From positions 186,001 through 250,000 of the forward strand of contig NZ_CP015881.1 of the NCBI RefSeq assembly GCF_000697965.2: DNA of 64,000 nucleotides. The letters are read 5' to 3'. A program made the translations under genes and the position numbers. Below, piece after piece: positions 8,182 to 16,499 of the stretch. Numbering within the stretch: position 1 is the stretch's first letter; every line of letters starts with the position of its first letter. The stretch is from Ensifer adhaerens (GTDB lineage: Bacteria; Pseudomonadota; Alphaproteobacteria; Rhizobiales; Rhizobiaceae). The notes beneath the pieces are model-generated. The model was not told the origin of the DNA. It was given only the letters and a program-made list of their open reading frames with translations, and searched no databases.

Positions 8182-9576
8182 TCAACTGAGCGGGAAGCCC
8201 ATGGCCGAGACCATCTTGAGCCACGGCCTGCGCCAGCCACCGGACTTGTCGGCGGTGTCGAGCGCATACATGGTGATCTGGGCGCCGAGCCAGCGGAACG
8301 GCTCGGGTGGGATCGTATTCGGAAGGCTGGTGGCGAAATCCAGCCGGCTCTCCGGGGTCTTCGAGCCGTCGAGGATATCGAGCGCTATGCGCGCGCCGAA
8401 ACGTGAGGCCGAGACGCCGAAGCCAGAATAGCCGCCGGCATAAACGACCTTTTCGTCATGGTAACGCTGGAAGTGTACGGCCATGCGGGTGCTGAGGTCG
8501 ATCGGCCCGCTCCAGGCATGGCTGAAGCGCAGGCCTTCGAGCTGTGGAAAGGTGTCGAAGAAAGCGGCGGCAAGGGGCTCATAGGTATCGAGTTCCCGGT
8601 CGATCGACGGAAACGGATCGCCGGCGAAGGCATAGGCGAGGCGGCCGCCGAAGATGATCCGGTTGTCCTTGGTGAGCCGCATGTAGTTCATCTGGGTGCG
8701 AGTGTCGTAAACGCCCTGACGATGGCTCCAGCCGATCGCTGCCATCTGCTCCGCTGACAGGGGCTCTGTCGCCAGCACCCGATCGCGCACGGCGACGACC
8801 CTGTTTTTGATCTTCCTGTGGCCGGCGGCAAAGGCGTTGGTGGCGAGCAGCACCTTCGGCGCGGTCACGCTGCCGGAAGCCGCGTGTGCCTTCATCCGGT
8901 CGCCGAGGTCTTCAAGGCCTGTCAGTTCGGTGTTTTCGAAGATCCGTACGCCGAGCGTGAGCGCGACCCGTTTCAGTCCGAACGCCAGCAGCGCCGGATG
9001 CACCGTGCCGCAGATATGCTTCGACCAGACGCCGGCCTTGTAGCGCGGCGAATTGATTTCGGCGCGGACGGCGCTCTGATCGAGGAAGACCGCCTGGTGG
9101 CCGTACTTCAGGTGAAGCTCGTGCTCCTCGTGCAGCGCTTCGATATGGGCGTCGTCGACCGCGACCGTTAGCTCCCCGCCCCACTCGGCATGACAGTCGA
9201 TCGCATGCTCCTCAAGCGTCTTGAGAAAGCCGTGCATGTTCTCCTGGCCGAGCTTCTCGAGCGCTGCGATGTCTTTCGGGAAAATGCGCACGGCGTTCGA
9301 CAGCCCGTGCATGACCGAGGTTGAGACGACACCGCCCGGCCGACCCGAGGCGCCGTTGGCGACCGAGCCTTTCTCGATCAGAATGACGTCGATCTCGGGC
9401 TGGCGCTGCTTTGCCTGGATGGCGCCCCACAACCCGGTAAAGCCGCCACCCACAACGAGAAGGTCGGCCTTCAGATGACGCGTCAGTCGCTCTCGCGGCT
9501 CGGGCGCATCCGGCCGGTCGAGCCAGAAGGGCGTCATCGTCACGTCTGCAAGGGCTTTGTTTCTTACCTGGGTCAT
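8182..9576 (-). CDS. FAD-dependent amine/amino-acid oxidoreductase (DAO family, PuuB-like)
   Basis: This 464-residue flavoprotein of the D-amino-acid oxidase fold (Pfam DAO) has an N-terminal dinucleotide-binding motif VVGGGFTGLWGA at about residues 36-47. The acidic residue that binds the ribose follows in ILIEKG. The flavin-contact stretch GASGRPGG comes next, and a C-terminal YAGGYSGFGV segment closes the FAD site. It resembles gamma-glutamylputrescine oxidase and related amine oxidases that release an aldehyde, ammonia and hydrogen peroxide. It lies 14 bp after a cupin gene on the same strand and near a PotFGHI-like transporter and a ureohydrolase, so a polyamine or guanidino-amine substrate is likely. 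The exact substrate is not shown by the sequence. Confidence 0.85.
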   Translation of the reverse strand: MTQVRNKALADVTMTPFWLDRPDAPEPRERLTRHLKADLLVVGGGFTGLWGAIQAKQRQPEIDVILIEKGSVANGASGRPGGVVSTSVMHGLSNAVRIFPKDIAALEKLGQENMHGFLKTLEEHAIDCHAEWGGELTVAVDDAHIEALHEEHELHLKYGHQAVFLDQSAVRAEINSPRYKAGVWSKHICGTVHPALLAFGLKRVALTLGVRIFENTELTGLEDLGDRMKAHAASGSVTAPKVLLATNAFAAGHRKIKNRVVAVRDRVLATEPLSAEQMAAIGWSHRQGVYDTRTQMNYMRLTKDNRIIFGGRLAYAFAGDPFPSIDRELDTYEPLAAAFFDTFPQLEGLRFSHAWSGPIDLSTRMAVHFQRYHDEKVVYAGGYSGFGVSASRFGARIALDILDGSKTPESRLDFATSLPNTIPPEPFRWLGAQITMYALDTADKSGGWRRPWLKMVSAMGFPLS

Positions 9577-9590
9577 GAGGACGGCTCACA

Positions 9591-9968
9591 TCACTTCGCG
9601 GCAGGGGCGGTGTAGAGGACGTAGACCTTGCGCATCGTCTCCAGCACTTCGAAACGCACTTCGACGCCGGCTGGAAGCACGTAGCTTTCGCCCGCCGAAA
9701 AGGTCTCGACCGAGCCATCCGGGTTGGTGATCGCGACCTTGCCAGAGAGGATGACGCTGTATTCATTGCCATCGGGATAGGAGAGCATTTCCGCATAGGG
9801 CGTCGACTGCCACGTGCCGATGACGACGGCCTTATCGGGGCTTTCGAAATGAACGTCGCCGAGCTCGTCCGCAAAGCCCGAAAGGATCGCCTCCGGCGGC
9901 ACGACGCTGCATTTTTCAAGCGCGTTGAGGCCGACACCATCGCGCCCGAGTTTGATGACCTTCGACAT
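9591..9968 (-). CDS. Cupin-domain protein
   Basis: This 125-residue single-domain cupin shows the pattern SYPDGNEYSVILSGKVAITNPDG...FSAGESYVLPAGVEVRFE, which forms a small beta-barrel. The metal-binding His positions of classical cupins are mostly replaced, so it may bind a small ligand rather than act as a metalloenzyme. The ATG at 9968 has GGAG five bases upstream. A GTG six bases earlier in the same frame is less well placed. It is the first gene of a two-gene unit with the FAD oxidoreductase. Similar cupins accompany polyamine-oxidising enzymes in other bacteria, including PuuR-type cupin domains, but this one has no DNA-binding part. Confidence 0.82.
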   Translation of the reverse strand: MSKVIKLGRDGVGLNALEKCSVVPPEAILSGFADELGDVHFESPDKAVVIGTWQSTPYAEMLSYPDGNEYSVILSGKVAITNPDGSVETFSAGESYVLPAGVEVRFEVLETMRKVYVLYTAPAAK

Positions 9969-10253
9969 GTTCACTCCAGTTCAGAAAGACGAGCGCCAAG
10001 TCGATCGGCCGCGCGCCAGGGTTTCGTTGTTTCATTCTTCTACGGAACGATGGGATGTCCGAGATCAATATGCCGTCTCGACAGTCACGTGCCGCCTTGC
10101 CTGCCGCGGATCTACTGTGCGGCTTGCATCATTTTTCTAGGCGTCGGTATCGCTGCTCGGAATACGCCAAAGGGCTAGGTTCGCTCCGAGGCGGGCCATC
10201 CGTGCCGCGCCGCAAGGCCTTGCCCCGCCGGATGTCGGCCACCTATGCCGTTG

Positions 10254-10269
10254 TTTTGGTTCGCCAAAA
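10254..10269. promoter_or_regulatory. Inverted repeat TTTTGG-N4-CCAAAA (TTCGCCAAA box)
   Basis: Perfect 6-bp arms surround TTCG. The right part reads TTCGCCAAA (10260-10268), and the same nine bases occur in the potF upstream region at 15262-15270. Its centre lies about 45 bp upstream of the luxR -35 element, a usual place for an activator or an autoregulatory site. Confidence 0.45.
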
Positions 10270-10305
10270 GATAGTTTTGGAAATCCCGTAGTGAAATTCC
10301 GTTAC

Positions 10306-10334
10306 TTGCGACCAACCCAACCTTCGCCTAGTCT
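10306..10334 (+). promoter_or_regulatory. Sigma-70-like promoter of the LuxR-type gene
   Basis: TTGCGA and TAGTCT are separated by 17 bp. Transcription would start about 10 bp before the GGAGGAG ribosome-binding site and the ATG at 10354, leaving a very short leader. Confidence 0.5.
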
Positions 10335-10353
10335 GCGCTTGGAGGAGAACAAT

Positions 10354-11238
10354 ATGAACGACGATACGATCATCAAAGTCTGCGCGCCGGCGCAGCAGGT
10401 GTCCGGTGTAGGCGATCTGGCGCTGTCGCTGATGGAGGGGGTGGGCCGTTCGGATTTCCAGGACCGGCTGACACATTCGCTCAAGCGGCACATTGCGATC
10501 GATGCCGGTCTGATGCTCCTCTATCGACGCGACGCCGCGCCGAAGATCCTGTTTAACGACTGGCGCACGGACAGGGGGCTGTCGGATATTCGCGCCTATC
10601 TGCAGGGGCCGTACCGGATGGATCCGTTCTACCGGCTGGCGCTCGACAATGGCGACGACGGGCTTTATCGCCTGCGGCAAATCGATCCGTCCTTCGACCG
10701 GTCGCAGTACTACCGCGACTACTACCGGCATTCGGGCCTGCACGACGAATTCAACGTCTTCATCGGCATCGATGCCGACACGAAGATCGCAATCTCTCTG
10801 GCGCGCCGCCATGCGCACGCGGCCTTCAGCGGCGAAGATCAGGATTTCCTGCAGAATGCGGCGCCGCTCATCAGCATGGCCGTGCTTCGGCATTATCGCG
10901 ACCTCAGACCCGAAGGCCTGGGCGACGACGGCTCGCCGCTTCAAAGCGCCCTGGCGCAGGCGGTGCGCAATTTTGGCCGCAGCCTGCTGACCGATCGCGA
11001 GTGCCAGGTGGCGCAGATGATCCTGCGCGGTTACTCGGTCAAGGGTGCTGCCGAAAAGCTCGGCATCTCGCCGGCGACCGTCAAGCTGCATCGCCGCAAC
11101 CTCTACGCCAAGCTCGACATCACTTCGCAGACGGCATTGTTCTCGCTGTTTATCGATGCCGTGTCTTCGGCAAGCAATGCCTTCGAGGATCCGCTGGCCA
11201 CGTATCTTTCGCCGGCTGGCGCGCTGAGGCCGCACTGA
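10354..11238 (+). CDS. LuxR-family transcriptional regulator of the polyamine region
   Basis: This 294-residue regulator has a C-terminal LuxR helix-turn-helix at about residues 225-280 (LTDRECQVAQMILRGYSVKGAAEKLGISPATVKLHRRNLYAKLDI). The N-terminal 200 residues look like a GAF- or autoinducer-domain-like sensor (MLLYRRDAAPKILFNDW...YYRDYYRHSGLHDEFNVFIG). The receiver-domain Asp motifs are absent, so it is not a response regulator. The start at 10354 is fixed by GGAGGAG seven bases upstream. An in-frame GTG at 10291 would add 21 residues without a ribosome-binding site. It lies between the cupin/FAD-oxidase unit and the potFGHI unit and is the natural candidate regulator of both. It may sense an amine. 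Confidence 0.88.
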   Translation: MNDDTIIKVCAPAQQVSGVGDLALSLMEGVGRSDFQDRLTHSLKRHIAIDAGLMLLYRRDAAPKILFNDWRTDRGLSDIRAYLQGPYRMDPFYRLALDNGDDGLYRLRQIDPSFDRSQYYRDYYRHSGLHDEFNVFIGIDADTKIAISLARRHAHAAFSGEDQDFLQNAAPLISMAVLRHYRDLRPEGLGDDGSPLQSALAQAVRNFGRSLLTDRECQVAQMILRGYSVKGAAEKLGISPATVKLHRRNLYAKLDITSQTALFSLFIDAVSSASNAFEDPLATYLSPAGALRPH

Positions 11239-11290
11239 CCCGGCGCATTTGTCGGGAATTCCGGGTAAGTCTATCTTCCTCAGAGTTACC

Positions 11291-12088
11291 TCAAGCCGCG
11301 GCGCTCACCCGTTGTTCGGAGCGCCGCGAGACCAGTTGAGCGGCCACCAATCCAAACACGACGATGCCGAGGATAATCGTCGAGATCGCGTTGATCTCCG
11401 GCGTCACGCCGAACTTGATCTGTGAATAGATCTTCATCGGCAGGGTCGATGCACCCGGCCCGGTCGTGAAGCTCGAGATGACCAGGTCGTCCAGCGACAG
11501 GGTGAAGGACAGCAGCCAGGCGGAGACGAGCGCCGGGATCATGTTCGGTAAGGCGACGCTGACGAACGCCTTTGCCGGAGGGCAGCCGAGATCGCGCGCC
11601 GCCTCCTCCAATGACGGGTCGAGTTCGACCAGCCGCGATTGCAGCACGACAGTCGCAAAACAGAGCGTGAAGGTGGTGTGCGCCAGCGTGATGGTGAGCG
11701 GCCCGCGGTCGATCCCGAGCGTCACGAACATCAGAAGCATCGACACGGCCATCACCACCTCGGGCATCACCATCGGGGCGAGCAGCATGCCGTTCAGCAG
11801 TGCCCGGCCACGGAAGCGACGCAGCCGCACCATGACGATGGCGGCAAGCGTGCCGAGAAGGGTGGCGGCGGTGGCCGAGACCGCCGCGACCAGGAAGCTG
11901 ACTTTCGCGCCCTCGATGATCGAGGGATTGTTGAGAACAGTCGCATACCATTGGGTGGAGAAGCCGCCCCAGACCGTCACGAGCTTCGAGCCGTTGAAGC
12001 TGTAGACGACGAGCACGACGATAGGCAGATAGAGGAAGGCAAGACCGAACAGGATCGACAGCCGATTGAACCAGCGTGGTTTTGTCAT
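11291..12088 (-). CDS. potI: Polyamine-type ABC transporter permease (PotI-like)
   Basis: This 265-residue inner-membrane permease has about six membrane helices. The binding-protein-dependent permease loop reads EAARDLGCPPAKAFVSVALP, with the EAA...G motif. The Pot family has two permeases and this one is the second. The start at ATG 12088 has GAGGAG upstream. A GTG at 12112 in the same frame would overlap the upstream potH-like gene and lacks a site. It is the last gene of potF-potG-potH-potI on the minus strand, 10 bp after potH. The substrate is predicted to be putrescine, spermidine or a guanidino analogue, from family and neighbours. Confidence 0.88.
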   Translation of the reverse strand: MTKPRWFNRLSILFGLAFLYLPIVVLVVYSFNGSKLVTVWGGFSTQWYATVLNNPSIIEGAKVSFLVAAVSATAATLLGTLAAIVMVRLRRFRGRALLNGMLLAPMVMPEVVMAVSMLLMFVTLGIDRGPLTITLAHTTFTLCFATVVLQSRLVELDPSLEEAARDLGCPPAKAFVSVALPNMIPALVSAWLLSFTLSLDDLVISSFTTGPGASTLPMKIYSQIKFGVTPEINAISTIILGIVVFGLVAAQLVSRRSEQRVSAAA

Positions 12089-12098
12089 GGCTTGCTCC

Positions 12099-13016
12099 TC
12101 AGCCTTGTTCACGCGATTGGCGCGACTGGAAATAGACGATCGGTACGACCAGCAGAGCGAGCAAGACGATGGTCACGGCAGCGGCCATCGGCCAGTCGCG
12201 GTTGTTGAAGAATTCGAGCCAGATGGCGCGGCCGATCATCTGCGTGTCGGCGCCACCCAAGAGATCCGGGATCACGAATTCACCGACGACCGGGATGAAG
12301 ACCAGCGCGCAGCCCGCGAGCACGCCGGGCAGGCTCAACGGGAAGGTGACCCGCCAGAAGGCGGAGATGCGCGAGCAGCCGAGATCGCGCGCCGCCTCGA
12401 TCAAAGTCCGATCGGCGCTGCTCAAGGTCGAATAGATCGGCAGCACCATGAAGGGCAGGTAGGTGTAGACGATGCCGATATAGATCGCCGTCTCGGTGTT
12501 GAGGATTCGCAGCGGCTCGCTGATCAGCCCGATCTTTAAAAGCAGCGCGTTCAAAAGACCGTCGTTCCTGAGAATGCTCATCCAGGAATAGACGCGGATC
12601 AGCATCGAGCTCCAGAACGGCACGATCACCAGAAAGACCAGCAGGGACCTGGAGGAGGGCGAGCAGGACGCGATGCCATAGGCGAGGGGATAGGCGATGA
12701 AGAGCATGGCAGCCGTGGAGATCGCCGCGATCTTGAGGCTCGTCAGATACGCCAGAAGATAGGTGTCGTCGGTCAGCACATAGAGGAAATTCTCGAAATT
12801 GAGCCTAAGGTTCAGGATCGAGCCGTCCCAGGCGGTCAGCGGCTCGAATGGCGGCATGCCGAGGCGGACGGTCGAAAGGCTGATACCGGCAACCAGCGCG
12901 AAGGGCGCGAGGAACAACACGAGCAGCCAGGCATAGGGGATGGCGATCAGCAGGCGCTTGCCCCAGTTCGCCTTTGCGGAGGGGGCGGCTGCGGAAGAAT
13001 GGGCGATGGAAGACAA
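12099..13016 (-). CDS. potH: Polyamine-type ABC transporter permease (PotH-like)
   Basis: This 305-residue permease has six predicted helices after a short Ser/Ala-rich N-terminus. Its EAA loop reads EAARDLGCSRISAFWRVTFPLS, and the typical helix FIPVVGEFVIPDLLGG follows, both characteristic of PotB/PotH proteins. It pairs with the PotI-like permease 10 bp downstream, and its start lies 11 bp after the stop of the ATPase gene. The tight spacing puts all four genes in one operon. Confidence 0.9.
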   Translation of the reverse strand: MSSIAHSSAAAPSAKANWGKRLLIAIPYAWLLVLFLAPFALVAGISLSTVRLGMPPFEPLTAWDGSILNLRLNFENFLYVLTDDTYLLAYLTSLKIAAISTAAMLFIAYPLAYGIASCSPSSRSLLVFLVIVPFWSSMLIRVYSWMSILRNDGLLNALLLKIGLISEPLRILNTETAIYIGIVYTYLPFMVLPIYSTLSSADRTLIEAARDLGCSRISAFWRVTFPLSLPGVLAGCALVFIPVVGEFVIPDLLGGADTQMIGRAIWLEFFNNRDWPMAAAVTIVLLALLVVPIVYFQSRQSREQG

Positions 13017-13027
13017 GGGTCGACCTC

Positions 13028-14095
13028 CTATTCGGCCAGCAGCCGGCTTGCCTGCGGCGGCCAGTTTGCGAACACGCGGTCGCCGACGCGAAGATCGCTC
13101 TCGGCGCCGAGATTGACCCGGCGCGCGTCGAGCGTCGCGCCCGACTTCAGCCGCACGCGGTAGTGTCTCTCGACACCGGTATAGGTGAGCTGTTCCACGG
13201 TGCCTTCGAGGCCGCTGCCCGAAGTTGTAAGCTCTACCCGTTCAGGGCGGACCGAAACCCAGAACGGCCGGTCGAGCGCCACCCGGTCGGTGAAGGCGGC
13301 GCGGACACCGCCGCCGGCCTCATCGCTTTCGATCCGCAGTTCTTCGCCATCGCGTTCCGATCGTCCGCCGGCAAAGACATTGGTTTCGCCAAGGAATTTC
13401 GCGACGTAGCGCGACCGCGGCGCCTCGTAGACGTCTGACGGCGAGCCGACCTGCAGCACCTGTCCCTGCTTCATGATGGCGATGCGGGTGGAAACGGTCA
13501 TCGCCTCGTGCTGATCATGGGTGACGATGATGAAGGTGAGGCCGAGTTCGCGTTGCAGGCGGACGAGTTCGAGTTGGGTTTCGGTGCGCAGGTTCTTGTC
13601 GAGCGCGCCCAAGGGCTCGTCAAGCAGCAACACCTTCGGCCGCTTGACCAGTGCGCGGGCGAGCGCCACGCGCTGGCGCTGGCCGCCGGAAAGCTGCGCC
13701 GGCTTGCGATCGAGCAGTGCGGTCAGCTGCAGCTTTTCCGAGACCTCGTCGATCCGCTTCCTGATCTCGCTCTTGTCGAGACCGTCCTGGTGCAATCCGA
13801 AGGCGATGTTCTTGCCGACCGTCAGATGCGGAAAGAGCGCGTAGGATTGGAACATCATGTTGGTCGGACGCCGATGCGCCGGAACGTCGGTGACGTCGGC
13901 GCCTTCCAGCCTGATCGCGCCCGAGGTCGGCGTCTCGAAGCCGGCGATCATCCGCAGCAGCGTCGACTTTCCGCAGCCGGAGGGCCCAAGGAGCGAGAAG
14001 AATTCGCCCCTCTCGATGCCGAGGTTGATGTTGTTGACGGCCGTGACGACGCCATAGGACTTCGCCAGGTTTTCGATCGAAATATAGGATGGCAC
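13028..14095 (-). CDS. potG: Polyamine-type ABC transporter ATPase (PotG-like)
   Basis: This 355-residue ATPase has Walker A (GPSGCGKST), the signature [15 protein letters not shown] and Walker B with the catalytic Glu (VLLLDEPLGALD). The switch His is in IIVTHDQHEAM. A C-terminal TOBE regulatory domain (WVSVRPERVEL) follows. The likely start is GTG 14095 (VPSYISIENLAKSYG), with AGGA 10 bases upstream. The frame stays open further upstream, but that part lies inside the potF gene and does not look like protein. It energises uptake through PotH/PotI and binds the PotF-like receptor in the periplasm. Confidence 0.9.
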   Translation of the reverse strand: MPSYISIENLAKSYGVVTAVNNINLGIERGEFFSLLGPSGCGKSTLLRMIAGFETPTSGAIRLEGADVTDVPAHRRPTNMMFQSYALFPHLTVGKNIAFGLHQDGLDKSEIRKRIDEVSEKLQLTALLDRKPAQLSGGQRQRVALARALVKRPKVLLLDEPLGALDKNLRTETQLELVRLQRELGLTFIIVTHDQHEAMTVSTRIAIMKQGQVLQVGSPSDVYEAPRSRYVAKFLGETNVFAGGRSERDGEELRIESDEAGGGVRAAFTDRVALDRPFWVSVRPERVELTTSGSGLEGTVEQLTYTGVERHYRVRLKSGATLDARRVNLGAESDLRVGDRVFANWPPQASRLLAE

Positions 14096-14124
14096 GGGAT
14101 CTGGTCCTGCTGTTGACGGTTGGC

Positions 14125-15231
14125 CTATTGGCCGGCCCGGAATGCTGACCAGACGCGGGTGCGCTCGCGCGTCTGGCGCGGTGGCAGCGACTTGTCGACG
14201 AAGAGCTTGGAACGGACCTCGGCAGGCGGATAGATGTTCGGGTTGTCTCGGATGCCGGCGTCGACCTCTGCCGTCGCCGCGGCATTGGCGTTGGCGTAAA
14301 AGACGCGATTGCTGATCGCGGCGACTGTCTTCGGCTCGAGGATATAGTCGATGAAAGCCAGCGCCTGTTCCGGATCCGGTGCGTCGGCCGGGATCGCCAT
14401 CGTGTCGAAGGAAATGATCGTGCCTTCCTTCGGGATCGAGTAGGCGACCGCAACACCGGTCTCCGCCTCTTCGGCGCGGGCCGCTGCAATGCCGGCGTCG
14501 CCGCTCCACATCAGCGCCAGGCAGAGCTGGCCGGAGGCCATGTCGGCCACGAGCTGGCCGCTTTGCATGTGCCGGATAAAGGGGCGCAGCTTCAGCAGCA
14601 GTTCCTTGGCTTTGTCGAGATCCTCCGCCTGTGTGGAATAGGGATCGAGGCCGAGATAGTTGAGCGCGATCGGGATCACCTCGTTCGGCGCATCGACGAT
14701 GCCGATGCCGCAGTCCTGGAATTTCTGGGCGATCTCGGGCTTGAAGAACATGTCGAGGCTATTGACCGGTGCCTCGGGCAGGCGCTCGTTGACCAGCTTG
14801 GCGTTGTAGGCAACGCCCGTCGTCAGCCACATGTAGGGAACGAGATACTTGTTCTCCGGGTCGTGCTCGGCGACAAGCTTCAACAGGTCCTTGTCGAGAT
14901 TGCCGTAGTTCTTGAGCGCTGTGACATCGATCGGCTTCAGTGCGCCGGACTGGATCAGGCGCTCGCCGACCGTGGCGCTCGGGAAGGCGACGTCGAAACC
15001 GCTGCCGCCGGCAAGCAGCCGGGTTTCAAGCACTTCAAGGGAATCGTAGAAGTCCACCCGAGTTTCAACGCTGGTCTTCGCCTGGAAATTCGAAACGGTG
15101 TCTTCGGCGAAGTAGTCGGAGAAATTGTAGATGAACAGCTTGTCCTGCGCCTGGGCGGTCGTTGAGGCCGCAATGGCGGCGAGCGACGCGGCGAACATGG
15201 AGCGCAGGGCGGTGCGGGTTAACTTTTGCAT
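14125..15231 (-). CDS. potF: Periplasmic polyamine-binding protein (PotF-like)
   Basis: This 368-residue solute-binding protein has a clear signal peptide (KLTRTALRSMFAASLAAIAA, cut after ASTTAQA). The mature start DKLFIYNFSDYFAEDTVSNF is typical of the PotD/PotF family, where NWSDY is the usual form. The ligand-pocket stretch LCLALMWSGDAG matches the family signature. The ATG at 15231 has GGGAGGAA immediately upstream, so it is the start although the frame is open for another 62 codons. It is the first gene of the potFGHI unit. Its promoter region carries two dyads (15264-15280 and 15388-15409) shared with the divergent ureohydrolase gene. Confidence 0.92.
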   Translation of the reverse strand: MQKLTRTALRSMFAASLAAIAASTTAQAQDKLFIYNFSDYFAEDTVSNFQAKTSVETRVDFYDSLEVLETRLLAGGSGFDVAFPSATVGERLIQSGALKPIDVTALKNYGNLDKDLLKLVAEHDPENKYLVPYMWLTTGVAYNAKLVNERLPEAPVNSLDMFFKPEIAQKFQDCGIGIVDAPNEVIPIALNYLGLDPYSTQAEDLDKAKELLLKLRPFIRHMQSGQLVADMASGQLCLALMWSGDAGIAAARAEEAETGVAVAYSIPKEGTIISFDTMAIPADAPDPEQALAFIDYILEPKTVAAISNRVFYANANAAATAEVDAGIRDNPNIYPPAEVRSKLFVDKSLPPRQTRERTRVWSAFRAGQ

Positions 15232-15263
15232 GGTTCCTCCCAAGAACAGCGTATTTTTGTTTT

Positions 15264-15280
15264 CGCCAAAGTGATTGGCG
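15264..15280. promoter_or_regulatory. Inverted repeat CGCCAA-N5-TTGGCG upstream of potF
   Basis: The 6-bp arms lie 33-49 bp upstream of the potF ATG. TTCGCCAAA (15262-15270) is identical to the box in the luxR upstream region, and a CCCTTTGGC element follows at about 15300. This is a candidate operator for the LuxR-type regulator. Confidence 0.45.
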
Positions 15281-15387
15281 GGTCCTTTGAGGGCAACACT
15301 CCCTTTGGCTAGGTGTGGGAGACGCGGCGGCGTCGTAAACGGCAATCGACGCCGGCCTTTGCCGCATCGGGCATGTTTGTTTGACCG

Positions 15388-15409
15388 CGATCGAAGTAAC
15401 GTTCGATCG
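15388..15409. promoter_or_regulatory. Inverted repeat CGATCGAA-N6-TTCGATCG upstream of the ureohydrolase
   Basis: Perfect 8-bp arms with spacer GTAACG lie 62-83 bp before the ureohydrolase ATG and 157 bp before potF on the other strand. It differs from the CGCCAA-type dyads, so a second regulator may act here. No T-run follows. Confidence 0.5.
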
Positions 15410-15470
15410 AAGGGCATTTCTCGGGTGGCAATGGCTGCTAGGGTTCCGGCGACAGAAAGGGAGAACTTCC

Positions 15471-16424
15471 ATGGACGAAAAATTCAACCAGCCGCTGGGC
15501 GGCAACGATATGCCCCGCTTCGGCGGCCCCGGCACGATGATGCGTCTTCCCACCGCGACCTCGGCTGAAGGCCTCGACGCCTGCTTCGTTGGCATCCCCA
15601 TGGATATCGGCGCGTCCAACCGGTCTGGTACGCGCTACGGACCGCGCCAGATCCGCGCGGAATCCGTGATGATCCGTCCCTACAACATGGCGACCGGCGC
15701 CGCCCCGTTCGAAAGCCTGCAGGTCGCCGATATCGGCGACATCGCCATCAACACCTTCAACCTGCCGGCCAATATGGAGATCATCACCCGCGGCATCCGC
15801 GAGATCCTTAAGCATGACTGTATCCCGCTGACCCTCGGCGGCGATCACACGATCAGCTACCCGATCCTGAAGGCGATTGCCGAAAAACACGGGCCGGTCG
15901 CCCTCATCCATGTCGATGCGCATGCGGATATCAACGACACGATGTTCGGCGAGAAGATCGCGCACGGCACGCCGTTCCGTCGCGCCTATGAGGACGGCTG
16001 CCTCAATCCCAATCTCGTCTTCCAGATCGGCCTGCGCGGCACCGGCTATGCTTCCGACGATTTCGACTGGTCGCGCGACAGGGGCTTCACCGTCGTCCCG
16101 GCCGAGGAATGCTGGCACAAGTCGCTGGTGCCGCTGATCGAAGGCATCCGCGCGAAGATCGGCAACCACAAGACCTACCTGACCTTCGACATCGATAGCC
16201 TTGATCCGGCCTATGCGCCGGGCACCGGCACGCCCGAGATCGGGGGCCTTACCGTCATCCAGGCACTCGAGATCATCCGCGGCTGCCGCGGTCTCAACCT
16301 GGTCGGCGCCGATCTCGTCGAGGTGAGCCCGCCCTTCGACACGACTGGAACGACCGCGATCACCGCGGCGAACCTGCTTTATGAAATGCTCTGCGTGCTG
16401 CCGGGGGTGAAGTACAAGCGGTAA
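15471..16424 (+). CDS. speB: Ureohydrolase: agmatinase/guanidinobutyrase family
   Basis: This 317-residue binuclear Mn enzyme hydrolyses a guanidino group to urea and an amine. Metal-ligand motifs are all present: LGGDHTISYP, HVDAHADIND and FDIDSLDPAYAPGTGTPE. The N-terminus (FNQPLGGNDMPRFGGPGTMMRLP) and the ESVMIRPYNMATGAAPF segment recall, from memory, the Pseudomonas guanidinobutyrase/guanidinopropionase group (GbuA/GpuA) more than E. coli SpeB. The substrate could therefore be 4-guanidinobutyrate rather than agmatine. The ATG at 15471 follows AAAGGGAG. The frame is open for 30 codons upstream but lacks another site and would run through the operator dyad. It is divergent from potFGHI and probably co-regulated with it. 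Confidence 0.88.
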   Translation: MDEKFNQPLGGNDMPRFGGPGTMMRLPTATSAEGLDACFVGIPMDIGASNRSGTRYGPRQIRAESVMIRPYNMATGAAPFESLQVADIGDIAINTFNLPANMEIITRGIREILKHDCIPLTLGGDHTISYPILKAIAEKHGPVALIHVDAHADINDTMFGEKIAHGTPFRRAYEDGCLNPNLVFQIGLRGTGYASDDFDWSRDRGFTVVPAEECWHKSLVPLIEGIRAKIGNHKTYLTFDIDSLDPAYAPGTGTPEIGGLTVIQALEIIRGCRGLNLVGADLVEVSPPFDTTGTTAITAANLLYEMLCVLPGVKYKR

Positions 16425-16454
16425 CGGCTCCGGCAAGCTTGATTGCGGATTGGC

Positions 16455-16476
16455 AGGAGGCCGGAGGCGGCCTCCT
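16455..16476. terminator. Bidirectional terminator between ureohydrolase and DUF808 genes
   Basis: AGGAGGCC and GGCCTCCT arms (8 bp) flank a 6-base loop and are followed by TTTCC. It lies between two convergent genes, 31 bp after the ureohydrolase stop. Confidence 0.6.
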
Positions 16477-16499
16477 TTCCGAAAACCTTTCGAACGCCT

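Larger units (their letters stand above)
9969..10353. other. 385-bp divergent control region between cupin and luxR-type genes
   Basis: No gene is supported here. The region must hold the promoters of both the cupin-oxidoreductase unit (leftward) and the LuxR-type gene (rightward). It contains a GCCAAAGGG element near 10173, an inverted repeat at 10254-10269 and a good sigma-70-like promoter at 10306-10334. The first two share words with the potF upstream region. Confidence 0.6.

Noticed and set aside
13028..14509. A longer form of the PotG-like ATPase beginning at 14509.
   Set aside because: The extra 138 residues are Arg-rich antisense-frame sequence inside potF. The ATPase fold starts at GTG 14095.
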